The translations under genes were made by a program, and so were the position numbers. A stretch of DNA of 64,000 bases, from positions 167,665-231,664 of the forward strand of contig NZ_DASVGN010000031.1 of assembly GCF_036379515.1 (NCBI RefSeq), written 5' to 3'. This DNA comes from Castellaniella sp036379515 (lineage in GTDB: Bacteria > Pseudomonadota > Gammaproteobacteria > Burkholderiales > Burkholderiaceae_B). Below, piece after piece: positions 42,636 through 51,372 of this stretch. Within the stretch, counting starts at the first letter, position 1. Each line of letters opens with the position of its first letter. Below the pieces are notes generated by a model. The model was given only the letters and a program-made list of their open reading frames with translations. It was not told the origin of the DNA and ran no database searches.

Positions 42636-43445
42636 ATGTTGGACATCATGCATGGCGCAGCCCTGATGCTGGCGCAGGTCGTGACGGGGGGCGGGCCGGC
42701 ATCCCCCTCTGCCGATTTGGGGATTGCTCACTTCGTGGGGCAGAGCGACCTGGTCGGCAAGTCGCTCTTCATTTTCTTGCTGCTCATGTCGCTGGCAAGC
42801 TGGTACCTGATTCTGGCCAAGGCCTTCACGCATCTGCGCATTCGGCATCGGTCGCGCAAGTTTCTTCAGGAATTTTGGGCTGCCAGTTCACTGGAACAAG
42901 TCGAGAACGAGATCGCCACGCATGGCGCGACGGAACCTTTTGCGCATCTTGCGAGCCACGCGATTCACGCCCAGAAGCATCACGCCAAATATGGCGCCTT
43001 GAAACTGGAAGAAAGTGGTTCAACGGCCGCGTTCGTCACTCGTACGATCCGTAAGGTCATCGACGAAGAGACTGCACGCCTGGAAAACGGCCTCACCGTA
43101 CTGGCGTCGGTGGGCTCGACCGCGCCTTTTGTGGGCCTGTTTGGGACAGTCTGGGGGGTCTATCACGCCCTGCTTTCGATTGGCATGTCGGATGGTGTCA
43201 CCATCAATCGCATTGCCGGGCCGGTGGGTGAGGCACTGGTAATGACGGGGCTGGGTCTGGCCGTCGCCATTCCAGCCGTCCTGGGCTATAACGCGTTCGT
43301 GCGCATCAACCGCGTGTACCTGGCGCGCCTGGACGCGTTTGCACACGACTTGCTCACCTTCTTGAGCACCGGGCAGCCGTTCGAAGACGGCGAACATGAG
43401 CCAAGTGGCACGCCGATCAGCCTGGCTGCCCGGCGAGGAGCCTGA
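42636..43445 (+). CDS. exbB: Biopolymer transport protein ExbB
   Basis: A 269-residue MotA/TolQ/ExbB-family proton channel with three spans: one near residue 45, then GLTVLASVGSTAPFVGLFGTVWGVYHAL and AGPVGEALVMTGLGLAVAIPAVLGYNAF, the diagnostic second and third. It forms a complex with ExbD and TonB in the inner membrane. It starts 15 bases after tonB. Confidence 0.95.
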   Translation: MLDIMHGAALMLAQVVTGGGPASPSADLGIAHFVGQSDLVGKSLFIFLLLMSLASWYLILAKAFTHLRIRHRSRKFLQEFWAASSLEQVENEIATHGATEPFAHLASHAIHAQKHHAKYGALKLEESGSTAAFVTRTIRKVIDEETARLENGLTVLASVGSTAPFVGLFGTVWGVYHALLSIGMSDGVTINRIAGPVGEALVMTGLGLAVAIPAVLGYNAFVRINRVYLARLDAFAHDLLTFLSTGQPFEDGEHEPSGTPISLAARRGA

Positions 43446-43446
43446 C

Positions 43447-43923
<477 letters not shown>

Positions 43924-43998
43924 CGACGCGTCTTTCAAGTCAACGTCAACTATGTAACTGCGAATGCTCGTTGGTGACGTGAGATGACGGGTTCAGGC

Positions 43999-44004
43999 TA
44001 GAAT
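43999..44004 (+). promoter_or_regulatory. -10 element (TAGAAT) just before the response-regulator start
   Basis: TAGAAT ends six bases before the ATG at 44011, so transcription would begin at about the start codon. No Shine-Dalgarno sequence is present. Confidence 0.4.
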
Positions 44005-44010
44005 CACTGC

Positions 44011-44685
44011 ATGCGAGTTCTAGTCATTGAAGACGACACGACCCTTGGGCATGCGTTGCAGGAATTTCTGGGCAACCAGGGATACGCAGTTGATTGGCTC
44101 AAAGAAGGTGATCGTGTTGAGGGGGCCGTCGCTGGCCAGACCTATGATCTGCTGCTGCTCGACCTGAATCTTCCCGGCATGGGGGGGCTCGAGGTCTTGC
44201 AACGGCTCAGAGGCAATGGGTATCAGGGTCAGGTGCTGATTCTGACCGCCCGCGACGGGTTGGATGATCGAGTGGCCGGGCTGGATGCAGGGGCCGACGA
44301 CTACGTCACCAAGCCGTTCGAACTGGTCGAGTTGGCGGCACGGGTGCGGGCCTTGGCACGACGCAACCATGGCCAGGCTCAAACGGTGCTCGAATGCGGT
44401 CCGCTCACGTTCGATACCGTGGGGCGCCAGATCCGCGTCGCTGGCAAGCGCCTGTCCCTGTCGGTGCGCGAGCTTTCCGTACTGGAAATGCTCATGGCGC
44501 GGTCCGGACGTGTCGTGACCAAACAGCAGATCGTCAATTCCCTTTCGGCCTGGGACGCCGATTTCAGCGAAAATGCGGTCGAAGTGTATATATACCGTCT
44601 GCGCAAACGGCTCGATGGCACGGGGGCAAGCATTCAGACCGTCCGTGGCTTCGGGTACCTGCTCGACGTCGAACGTGCCGATTAG
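44011..44685 (+). CDS. OmpR-family response regulator
   Basis: A 224-residue two-component regulator. The receiver domain has E7-D8-D9, the phosphorylated D51 in LLLLDLNLPGMGG and the switch lysine in YVTKPFE; a C-terminal winged helix (VYIYRLRKRLDGTGASIQTV) binds DNA. Sequence is close to TctD/QseB-type regulators. The sensor kinase gene overlaps its end and kup follows, suggesting a link to cation balance, though the signal is unknown. The mRNA may be leaderless. Confidence 0.92.
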   Translation: MRVLVIEDDTTLGHALQEFLGNQGYAVDWLKEGDRVEGAVAGQTYDLLLLDLNLPGMGGLEVLQRLRGNGYQGQVLILTARDGLDDRVAGLDAGADDYVTKPFELVELAARVRALARRNHGQAQTVLECGPLTFDTVGRQIRVAGKRLSLSVRELSVLEMLMARSGRVVTKQQIVNSLSAWDADFSENAVEVYIYRLRKRLDGTGASIQTVRGFGYLLDVERAD

Positions 44686-45802
44686 TCCCGCCTCGTCCGA
44701 TCCGAATCAGGACAGCCGGGCATTGGGGCTGTTCGAGCGTCTCATGCCTCAGGAATCGCTGGCTCGACGGTTGGTCCGCAGGCTGCTGCCTGCACTCTTC
44801 ATCCTGATTGCCATGGATTTGCTGGCAACCTGGTTCATGACGGGGCTCATCCACCCCCAACCCTGGCTGTTGCGTGATCTGTTCTGGTTCATGATGTTGG
44901 CGCAGGCCTTTCTGGTGGTGCTTTTCGTCTGGGTGTTGGTGTCGGGTATCCGGCTGGAGCTCGTATCCATCAATCGACTGGCCAATCAGATCCGCCAGCG
45001 GTCCATCGATGAACTGCAGCCGCTCGATCTCACCGGCCTGCCCAGCGAGGTCGCCCCCTTGGTGTTGCACTTCAATGATTTGCTGGGACGCGTCGAAGAT
45101 GCAATGTTCGCACAGCGCCGGTTCATCGGTCATGCCGCTCACCAGTTGCGCACCCCTCTGACGGGGCTCAAGCTGGAATCCGAGCTCATGTTGGGGCGGC
45201 CGCTGTCTGACGACGTCCGCGTGCGCGCCGAGCGCATCAAATCGGTGACGGACCACATGATTCGCATGGGTCAGCAACTGTTGGTGCTGGCGCGGGCCGA
45301 TCATACGGCACGCCCTCAGGACAGCTTCGTGCAGCTCGATCTGTGCGAATGGATGCGTTGTACAGGGGCGGAGTGGCTCGCCCGAGCCCAGGACAAAGGG
45401 CTTGAGCTACAGCTTTCAGCGCCGGAAGATGCGGTCTGGGTGGACGGCGACCCGGTGCTTCTGGGGGAGCTGCTCGGGAACCTGATCGACAACGCGTTGC
45501 GGTATGGGCATGAGGCCAGTCGTATCCAGTTGCGCGTCATGGCCAACCCGCCTTCCTTTTCAGTGGCGGATGACGGCTGCGGCATCAGTGAAGACGACGT
45601 GGAGCACGTGTTCGAGGCCTTTTATCGGGCAGCGGACGCCGGCTCGGGAGGCTCAGGGCTGGGCCTGGCCATTGTTCGGGAAATCGCCCGGGCCCACGGT
45701 GCCTGGTGGAAGGTCATTAGCCGGCCTCGGTTCCCAGGCACCCAGATAACCATCATTTTTCCGGGGCTCAGGCGCGGCATAGGCCTGACCCGGACCGAGT
45801 AG
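44675..45802 (+). CDS. Sensor histidine kinase (TctE/QseC-like)
   Basis: A membrane-bound kinase partner of the preceding regulator. Two spans (PALFILIAMDLLATWFMT and a second near 80-105) flank a very short periplasmic loop, then a HAMP-like linker, the H-box with H156 in GHAAHQLRTPLTG, N-box LIDNALRYG, and G-boxes DDGCG and SGLGLAIV. The start is uncertain: GTG at 44675 overlaps the regulator by 11 bases; TTG 44723 or ATG 44744 are alternatives. The short sensing loop suggests detection within the membrane or of the TctE type. Confidence 0.88.
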   Translation: MPISPASSDPNQDSRALGLFERLMPQESLARRLVRRLLPALFILIAMDLLATWFMTGLIHPQPWLLRDLFWFMMLAQAFLVVLFVWVLVSGIRLELVSINRLANQIRQRSIDELQPLDLTGLPSEVAPLVLHFNDLLGRVEDAMFAQRRFIGHAAHQLRTPLTGLKLESELMLGRPLSDDVRVRAERIKSVTDHMIRMGQQLLVLARADHTARPQDSFVQLDLCEWMRCTGAEWLARAQDKGLELQLSAPEDAVWVDGDPVLLGELLGNLIDNALRYGHEASRIQLRVMANPPSFSVADDGCGISEDDVEHVFEAFYRAADAGSGGSGLGLAIVREIARAHGAWWKVISRPRFPGTQITIIFPGLRRGIGLTRTE

Positions 45803-45805
45803 AGT

Positions 45806-47689
45806 ATGGCGACAAGTGACACGGAAACAAGCCGCCCGAAGGCGGCCCTGCTGGTAGGGGCTTTGGGCGTAGTCTATGGTGACATCGGGACGAGTCCGCT
45901 CTACACCATCAAGGTAGCGCTGACAGGAGTGGGGCATCCGGATGTCGAACATGTGCTGGGTATGCTGTCCATCCTGTTCTGGATGCTGGTGCTGGTGGCC
46001 TCTGTCAAGTATGTGATTTGCATCCTGAGTGCGGACAACCGAGGCGAGGGCGGCACGCTGGCGCTCATGGAGCTTGCCATGCGCGGGCGTACCGAGAAGG
46101 TGCGTTGGCGACTGATCCTGCTGGGCCTGATCGGTGCCAGCCTTTTCTATGGCGACAGCATGATTACCCCGGCGATTTCGGTGCTGTCGGCCGTCGAGGG
46201 GATCGGTGTGGTGTCGCATGGCCTGGACGCCTGGGTGGTGCCTGTTGCCACCGCCGTTCTGGTAGCCCTGTTCATGGTGCAGTCGCGGGGGACGGGCACG
46301 GTGGGCCGCCTTTTTGGGCCAGTGATGCTGCTCTGGTTTCTGGTGCTGGGGGTGCTGGGGGCGTGGCGCATCATTGAGGAACCCCGAGTGCTGCAGGCCA
46401 TCAACCCCTGGTGGGCCATTCATTTCATTGTCGATGCGCCACTTGAAACCTTTTTGGCGTTGGGCGCCCTGGTACTGGCACTGACGGGGACCGAAGCACT
46501 GTATGCCGACATGGGTCACTTTGGCCGCTCGACCATCCGGCGTGCCTGGTTTGCGGCCGTCTTCCCGGCCTTGGTGCTGTGTTATTTCGGTCAGGGCGCA
46601 TTGCTTTTGACGGACCCTTCGTCTATTCGCAATCCGTTCTTTCTGCTCGCACCGGATTGGGGGTTGGTGCCTCTGGTCGCGCTGGCTACGGCGGCGACGG
46701 TGATTGCATCGCAATCGGTGATTTCAGGGGCGTTTTCCATGACGCGCCAAGCCGTTCAGCTGGGTTATTGGCCGCGCATGGTCATTCAGCACACTTCAGC
46801 CCGCGAAGAGGGCCAGATTTATCTCCCTCGGGTCAACTGGCTGTTGATGGGCGCCGTGCTGGTGCTGATCATCGCTTTTGGTTCGTCGGATCGCTTGGCC
46901 CATGCCTATGGATTCGCCGTGACGGGCACCATGCTCATGACCTCGGTGTTGGCCTTTGCGGTCCTGCCTCGCGGGTCGCGTGGCGGCAAGCGTATCGCCT
47001 GGCTGGCTTTGATTACCGTTTTCCTGGTGATGGACGTGCTGCTGTTTGCGTCCAATACGCTCAAGATTCATGAAGGCGGCTGGCTGCCTTTGGTCGTGGG
47101 TATCGTGCTGTTGACGCTCATGATGACATGGAAGCAAGGACGCCAGCAGGTGCACGATACGCTGGCGGGTGATCATCAATCGTTGGCAAGCTTCATGGAG
47201 TCGCTGGAGGCTTATCCGCCGACTCGCGTGCCGGGCACTGCCGTTTTCATGAGCATGATCGTGGGGACTGTCCCTCCAGCGCTACTTCACAACTTGAAAC
47301 ACAATAAAATTCTGCATGAGCAGGCCTTGTTTCTCACCATCGAGGTGGCAGATGAACCCTATGTGCCTTTCGATGAACGACTCAAGGTCGAGCGCGTCAG
47401 CCGCAGCAGCTGGCAGGCCGTCGCGCGTTGGGGTTTCAAGCAGGAGCCCAATGTCCCGCAGGTGGTCGGTCAGATTGGCCAAGAGGTCCCCGAGCTGAAC
47501 CTGGAGCCCATGCAGACCTCGTATTTTCTGTTGCGGCAAACCATCATCGTGGTACGCCGCCTGCCTTGGCACAAGAGCTGGAAGCGGCACTTGTTTGCAC
47601 TCATGGCCCGCAACGCGAGCCGTAGTACGCGTTTCTATCGTATTCCACCGAATCGCGTCGTCGAGATGGGCATGCAGATGGAGCTCTGA
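45806..47689 (+). CDS. kup: KUP-family potassium uptake protein
   Basis: A 627-residue low-affinity K+/H+ symporter. The first span region GALGVVYGDIGTSPLYTIK is diagnostic for KUP/HAK, and FYGDSMITPAISVLSAVEG and LTGTEALYADMGHFG follow; about twelve spans and a cytoplasmic C-terminal domain complete it. It begins three bases after the sensor kinase gene and so probably shares its transcript. A 20-bp terminator stem follows. Confidence 0.95.
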   Translation: MATSDTETSRPKAALLVGALGVVYGDIGTSPLYTIKVALTGVGHPDVEHVLGMLSILFWMLVLVASVKYVICILSADNRGEGGTLALMELAMRGRTEKVRWRLILLGLIGASLFYGDSMITPAISVLSAVEGIGVVSHGLDAWVVPVATAVLVALFMVQSRGTGTVGRLFGPVMLLWFLVLGVLGAWRIIEEPRVLQAINPWWAIHFIVDAPLETFLALGALVLALTGTEALYADMGHFGRSTIRRAWFAAVFPALVLCYFGQGALLLTDPSSIRNPFFLLAPDWGLVPLVALATAATVIASQSVISGAFSMTRQAVQLGYWPRMVIQHTSAREEGQIYLPRVNWLLMGAVLVLIIAFGSSDRLAHAYGFAVTGTMLMTSVLAFAVLPRGSRGGKRIAWLALITVFLVMDVLLFASNTLKIHEGGWLPLVVGIVLLTLMMTWKQGRQQVHDTLAGDHQSLASFMESLEAYPPTRVPGTAVFMSMIVGTVPPALLHNLKHNKILHEQALFLTIEVADEPYVPFDERLKVERVSRSSWQAVARWGFKQEPNVPQVVGQIGQEVPELNLEPMQTSYFLLRQTIIVVRRLPWHKSWKRHLFALMARNASRSTRFYRIPPNRVVEMGMQMEL

Positions 47690-47720
47690 GGGTCGAGCCC
47701 TATGTGGTGCAGGGGTTTAT

Positions 47721-47765
47721 AAAAAGCCTCTGGCGTGGCCAGGCAGGCCACGCCAGAGGCTTTTT
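47721..47765. terminator. Bidirectional terminator after kup
   Basis: A perfect 20-bp stem (47721-47740 with 47746-47765) around AGGCA, beginning with AAAAA and ending with TTTTT; serves kup rightward and the 135-residue protein leftward. Confidence 0.95.
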
Positions 47766-47779
47766 GTCATTCGATCAGA

Positions 47780-48187
47780 TTACGAATTCGTCGCAGGCGC
47801 TGGAATGGTGATGGTCGTCTCACGCAGAATGCCGCCGGACTGCACGGATCCTTGTTCACGCACTTGATTCTTGTTGTCCATCAGAATCATGCAGTCCTGG
47901 CGCTGATTCCCCGTCAGGCCATCGCAGCGTTGTGTGCGATTTGCCGTCTCTTTTTGTGCACCCGGGTTGACGAGCCCATTGTCTCGAGCTGCCTGAGCGG
48001 CCGCTCCAGCTTCTTTCAGGCAAGCCTTCTTGTCGATGCCGGGGGTTGAATTGCAATGCGCGACGTCGCGCTGATATTGCGACTGCGCGGGGCCGGCGGC
48101 CTCGGCGGCAGGGGAAAGCAGGAAGGCACAACCCAGGCCAGCGGCCAACAGGGCTGCGCGCAGAGAGACTTGAATCACTTGACGCAT
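47780..48187 (-). CDS. Hypothetical secreted protein with four cysteines
   Basis: A 135-residue protein with a signal peptide (1-30, ending AAEA) and a mature part containing four cysteines in short, similar settings: AHCNST, KKACLKE, QRCDGLTG and QDCMIL. These could form two disulfides in the periplasm. Mature sequence is rich in Q, N, A and G. I do not recognise the family. It is monocistronic, between kup and the antiporter operon, and shares the kup terminator. Confidence 0.75.
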   Translation of the reverse strand: MRQVIQVSLRAALLAAGLGCAFLLSPAAEAAGPAQSQYQRDVAHCNSTPGIDKKACLKEAGAAAQAARDNGLVNPGAQKETANRTQRCDGLTGNQRQDCMILMDNKNQVREQGSVQSGGILRETTITIPAPATNS

Positions 48188-48294
48188 GATGGCACTCCTA
48201 TGTGAAAAATGGGGCCAGGCAAAAGCCTGACTCGATCATGTTACATCTAAACCAAGTGTACGGGTTTCTACCTAGCGTGGTGTGACAAAATCGC

Positions 48295-48609
48295 TCAAGC
48301 ATCGGGTGGTGTACGGTGCTGGATTGCGCTTTGCATCAGCAGGATGGCTGTTACGGGGGCGCTCAGTATCAGTAATAAGCAGATGAGCCACTCGTGCAGA
48401 ATCGGCCGATGTTGCGTGAGACTTGCGACCAGCGTGCTGGCGAGCACCACGCAGAAGGCCCCAAGGGTCATGCCCAGGGTGGGAGCGTGCATGCGTTCGT
48501 AGAAGCTGTGCAGTCGCAAAAGGCCAAGCGAGCCAATCAGGGTCACACAGCCAGCCAACACGAGAAGCAGTGCGACAAGCAGGGCCGCCCATAGGGGGAG
48601 TGTGGTCAT
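48295..48609 (-). CDS. mnhG: Mrp/Pha antiporter subunit G
   Basis: A 104-residue membrane protein with three spans, including LGLLRLHSFYERMHAPTLG, the classic MnhG/PhaG sequence. Last of the six-gene cation/proton antiporter operon; its start overlaps the mnhF stop. Needed for the full multi-subunit complex. Confidence 0.92.
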   Translation of the reverse strand: MTTLPLWAALLVALLLVLAGCVTLIGSLGLLRLHSFYERMHAPTLGMTLGAFCVVLASTLVASLTQHRPILHEWLICLLLILSAPVTAILLMQSAIQHRTPPDA

Positions 48610-48890
48610 GGCTCGATCACCTCGCCTCGCAGCACGAATTTGGCCAGTGCGGCTGATCCCACGAATCCGAAGAGTGCGATCAGCAGCGCGATGTCAAAAT
48701 ATAGACCGGCTTCAAAACGTAACCCCAGCACCAGAAGAATCAGCATGCCGTTGATGTATATCGTATCGAGCGCGAGGATACGGTCTTCTGGGGTCGGGCC
48801 ACGTACAAGCCGCAGCGCCGCGCAGGCCAGCCCCAGTGTGAAACAGAGCAAGGCAAATCCCAGGGAAGCAGTCAAAATCAGCGTACTCAT
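48606..48890 (-). CDS. mnhF: Mrp/Pha antiporter subunit F
   Basis: 94 residues, three spans. LRLVRGPTPEDRILALDTI is characteristic of MnhF/PhaF. The start at 48890 overlaps the mnhE stop (ATGA). Confidence 0.92.
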   Translation of the reverse strand: MSTLILTASLGFALLCFTLGLACAALRLVRGPTPEDRILALDTIYINGMLILLVLGLRFEAGLYFDIALLIALFGFVGSAALAKFVLRGEVIEP

Positions 48891-49375
48891 TCGAAAATCT
48901 CCAGTAGCAGGCGCTCGTAGCGTTCCTGGATGGCGAAGATCACCTGGTCGGCGTGGCGCAGGTCCAGTACGTGCAGGGTCAGCTGGTTGTTGTGGGCATC
49001 GTGTCCTGCCCATACCGTGCCCGGTGTGAACGTCACGATGCAAGATAGTGCGGCAAGCCCATGCGGGTCCTGCAGGCGTAAGGGGATCTTCAGGAAGCCG
49101 GGGTGGGCACGAGCGGCATTGCCACGCACGATGCGCCAGGCGACCGCACCATTGGATCGAACCACGTCTGCTGCAACGCGTCCGATCAGTCGCAAAGCGG
49201 CGCCGGGGCGGCGCATCTGCGCTCGTACGGGGCGCAGCAAGGGGGTGAGCAGCGCCAGCGTGAACGCGATGACAAGGCCAAGAAGCCATTGCCCTGTGCC
49301 GATGCTGTCGTTCAGGGTGAGCCACAGGATGAGAAGCAGCACAGTCAGGGGCAGAGTGCGGCGCAGGAATTTCAT
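48887..49375 (-). CDS. mnhE: Mrp/Pha antiporter subunit E
   Basis: 162 residues with two N-terminal hydrophobic spans and a soluble C-terminal region containing SCIVTFTPGTVWAG, the MnhE hallmark. The start at 49375 overlaps the mnhD stop. Confidence 0.92.
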   Translation of the reverse strand: MKFLRRTLPLTVLLLILWLTLNDSIGTGQWLLGLVIAFTLALLTPLLRPVRAQMRRPGAALRLIGRVAADVVRSNGAVAWRIVRGNAARAHPGFLKIPLRLQDPHGLAALSCIVTFTPGTVWAGHDAHNNQLTLHVLDLRHADQVIFAIQERYERLLLEIFE

Positions 49376-51033
49376 GGTGAAACCTCGGTGTGGATTCGCC
49401 ACGCGCTCCCGTGGGGATCGGCTGATCGGTTCCCGGTGTCGAGTACGGCCTGGATGTAGCGGCCTGGGTGGTCCAGATAGGTTGCGGTGTCTTCCAGGTA
49501 GGCCATGGCAGGTCCCGCGCGCACGGCAAGCAGCGTGCAACCTGCGAGCAGCACAACAATGGGGAGGGCCTCACGCACGCGGATGGTTGGCACGTGCACG
49601 GCATCGGGCAGCCAGAAGAGTCGAACGCCGCAGCGTCCCAGGGCCATCAGGCAGGCCAGCCCCGAAATCAGCATGGCCGCCACCAGCAGCCAGACGTTGA
49701 GTGTCGGCGCGCCATATTCCACCGTACGCAGCGCGGCCGAGAGGATCGAAAATTTCGCCACGAAGCCAGAGAGCGGCGGCAGGCCGACAATGACAAGCGC
49801 GCAGGCAAAGAAGCTCAACCCCAAAAAGGCCATGGTCGCTGGCAGCGGCTCTCCGATGACCTGGCCGTTCAAGTCGGCGTCGGCTTCGTCGTCCTCGTAA
49901 GCTTCCTGGCTGGTCGCCAGCATGTCAGCCCCGAACGTCTGACTGCGTTCAATGAGTTCCAGCAACATGAAGAGCGCCGCGAGGGCCGCCACCGAGCTGA
50001 GCAGGTAGTACAGGGCAGGACCGGTGAGGGTGACGCCAGGCATGCCCAGGGCGGCGAACAGAGTCCCCGATGATGTGATGATGGCGTAGGCGGCGATGCG
50101 GCGGCCTTCGGTGCTGGCCAGCATGCCCAGCGTTCCGAAGGCGAGTGTGGCAATACCCGCCGGATACATCCAGGCTCCGCCGAAGGCGGCTGGCGCGCCC
50201 GCAGGCAGGAGCAACGAGCCAATGCGCAACAGGGCGTAGATGCCTACCTTCGTCATGATGGCGAACAGGGCTCCGACTGGTGGGCAGGCCTCGGCGTATG
50301 TCGCGGGTAGCCAGAAATTCAGTGGCCAGGCGGCCGCCTTGATGAGGAAGGCGACCCCCAGGATGGCAGCGGCTGCATCGAAGAGTTGTCGGTCGGAACC
50401 CTGAAGGCCTTGTGCACTGAGTGCGATGTCGGCGAGATTCAGCGTGCCCGTGAGCCCGTAGATCAGGGCAATGGCGATCAGTAGCAGGAACGAGGCGATC
50501 AGGTTGACGGCGATGTAGTGCAGGCCGGCCCCGACGCGCCGTTTGCCGGACCCGTGCAGCATGAGGCCGTAAGAGGCCGTGAGCAGGACTTCGAAAAAGA
50601 CGAACAGGTTGAACAGATCTCCAGCCAGAAAGGCCCCGTTGAGACCCATCAAGATGAGCTGAAACAGCGGGTGGAAGTGGCTGCCGGCCGAGTCCCAGCG
50701 GGCGGTGGCATAAAGCCCTGCACAAAGGCCCAGGATGGCCGTGAGCGCCAGCATGAGGGTGCTGAGCCGGTCAGCCACCAGCACGATACCGAACGGCGCC
50801 GGCCAGCCTCCGAGTTGGTAGACGCCGATGCCGTCTTGCCAACCAGGATGGGGAGCCGCGTGGGTCGACGCAGCCACGAGTGCGATGGCCACCACAAGCT
50901 GGGCAATCAGCGATATTGCAGCCAGTCCGAGGCGTAACGGACGTTGCGTGTCTTTGGTCAGCAGCATCAGTCCTGCCGCAAGGAGCGGAATCAGGACCGG
51001 CAGCGCCGGCAGCGAAGGCAGCGAGGGAATCAC
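49372..51033 (-). CDS. mnhD: Mrp/Pha antiporter subunit D (NuoN-like)
   Basis: 553 residues and about fourteen spans, homologous to the proton-pumping ND2/ND4/ND5 subunits of complex I. AGDLFNLFVFFEVLLTASYGLML and IKAAAWPLNFWLPATYAEACPPVGAL carry the conserved membrane glutamate and lysine. The start is GTG at 51033 (GTGA overlap with mnhC). An acidic loop, EDDEADADLNGQ, interrupts the region between two C-terminal spans. Confidence 0.93.
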   Translation of the reverse strand: MIPSLPSLPALPVLIPLLAAGLMLLTKDTQRPLRLGLAAISLIAQLVVAIALVAASTHAAPHPGWQDGIGVYQLGGWPAPFGIVLVADRLSTLMLALTAILGLCAGLYATARWDSAGSHFHPLFQLILMGLNGAFLAGDLFNLFVFFEVLLTASYGLMLHGSGKRRVGAGLHYIAVNLIASFLLLIAIALIYGLTGTLNLADIALSAQGLQGSDRQLFDAAAAILGVAFLIKAAAWPLNFWLPATYAEACPPVGALFAIMTKVGIYALLRIGSLLLPAGAPAAFGGAWMYPAGIATLAFGTLGMLASTEGRRIAAYAIITSSGTLFAALGMPGVTLTGPALYYLLSSVAALAALFMLLELIERSQTFGADMLATSQEAYEDDEADADLNGQVIGEPLPATMAFLGLSFFACALVIVGLPPLSGFVAKFSILSAALRTVEYGAPTLNVWLLVAAMLISGLACLMALGRCGVRLFWLPDAVHVPTIRVREALPIVVLLAGCTLLAVRAGPAMAYLEDTATYLDHPGRYIQAVLDTGNRSADPHGSAWRIHTEVSP

Positions 51034-51371
51034 GGGCGCCGTTCCTCACCGTCGACGTGGTCGGTATCGCTCATCCCGCGCGAGGCCAGGAGTACGACCA
51101 GGAACAGGGCGGTCGTCGCGAAGCCGATCACGATGGCAGTGAGCACCAGGGCCTGTGGCACCGGGTCCGCGTAGCGGGAAGGGTCGGCTAACAGTGGATC
51201 GATGACCGGTGGTGCGTTCAGGCGCAGGCGCCCCATTGCGAAGATGAACAGGTTGACGGCGTAGGTGAGCAAGGTCAGGCCGATGATGAACTGAAAAGTA
51301 CGTGGGCGCAGCAACAGCCATATGCCACAACCCGTGAGCGTTCCGATTGCCAGGGCCAGTATCCATTCCAT
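51030..51371 (-). CDS. mnhC: Mrp/Pha antiporter subunit C (NuoK-like)
   Basis: 113 residues, three spans, homologous to NuoK. QFIIGLTLLTYAVNLFIF and PVPQALVLTAIVIGFATTAL are typical. It starts one base before the mnhA stop region and overlaps mnhD. Confidence 0.93.
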   Translation of the reverse strand: MEWILALAIGTLTGCGIWLLLRPRTFQFIIGLTLLTYAVNLFIFAMGRLRLNAPPVIDPLLADPSRYADPVPQALVLTAIVIGFATTALFLVVLLASRGMSDTDHVDGEERRP

Positions 51372-51372
51372 G

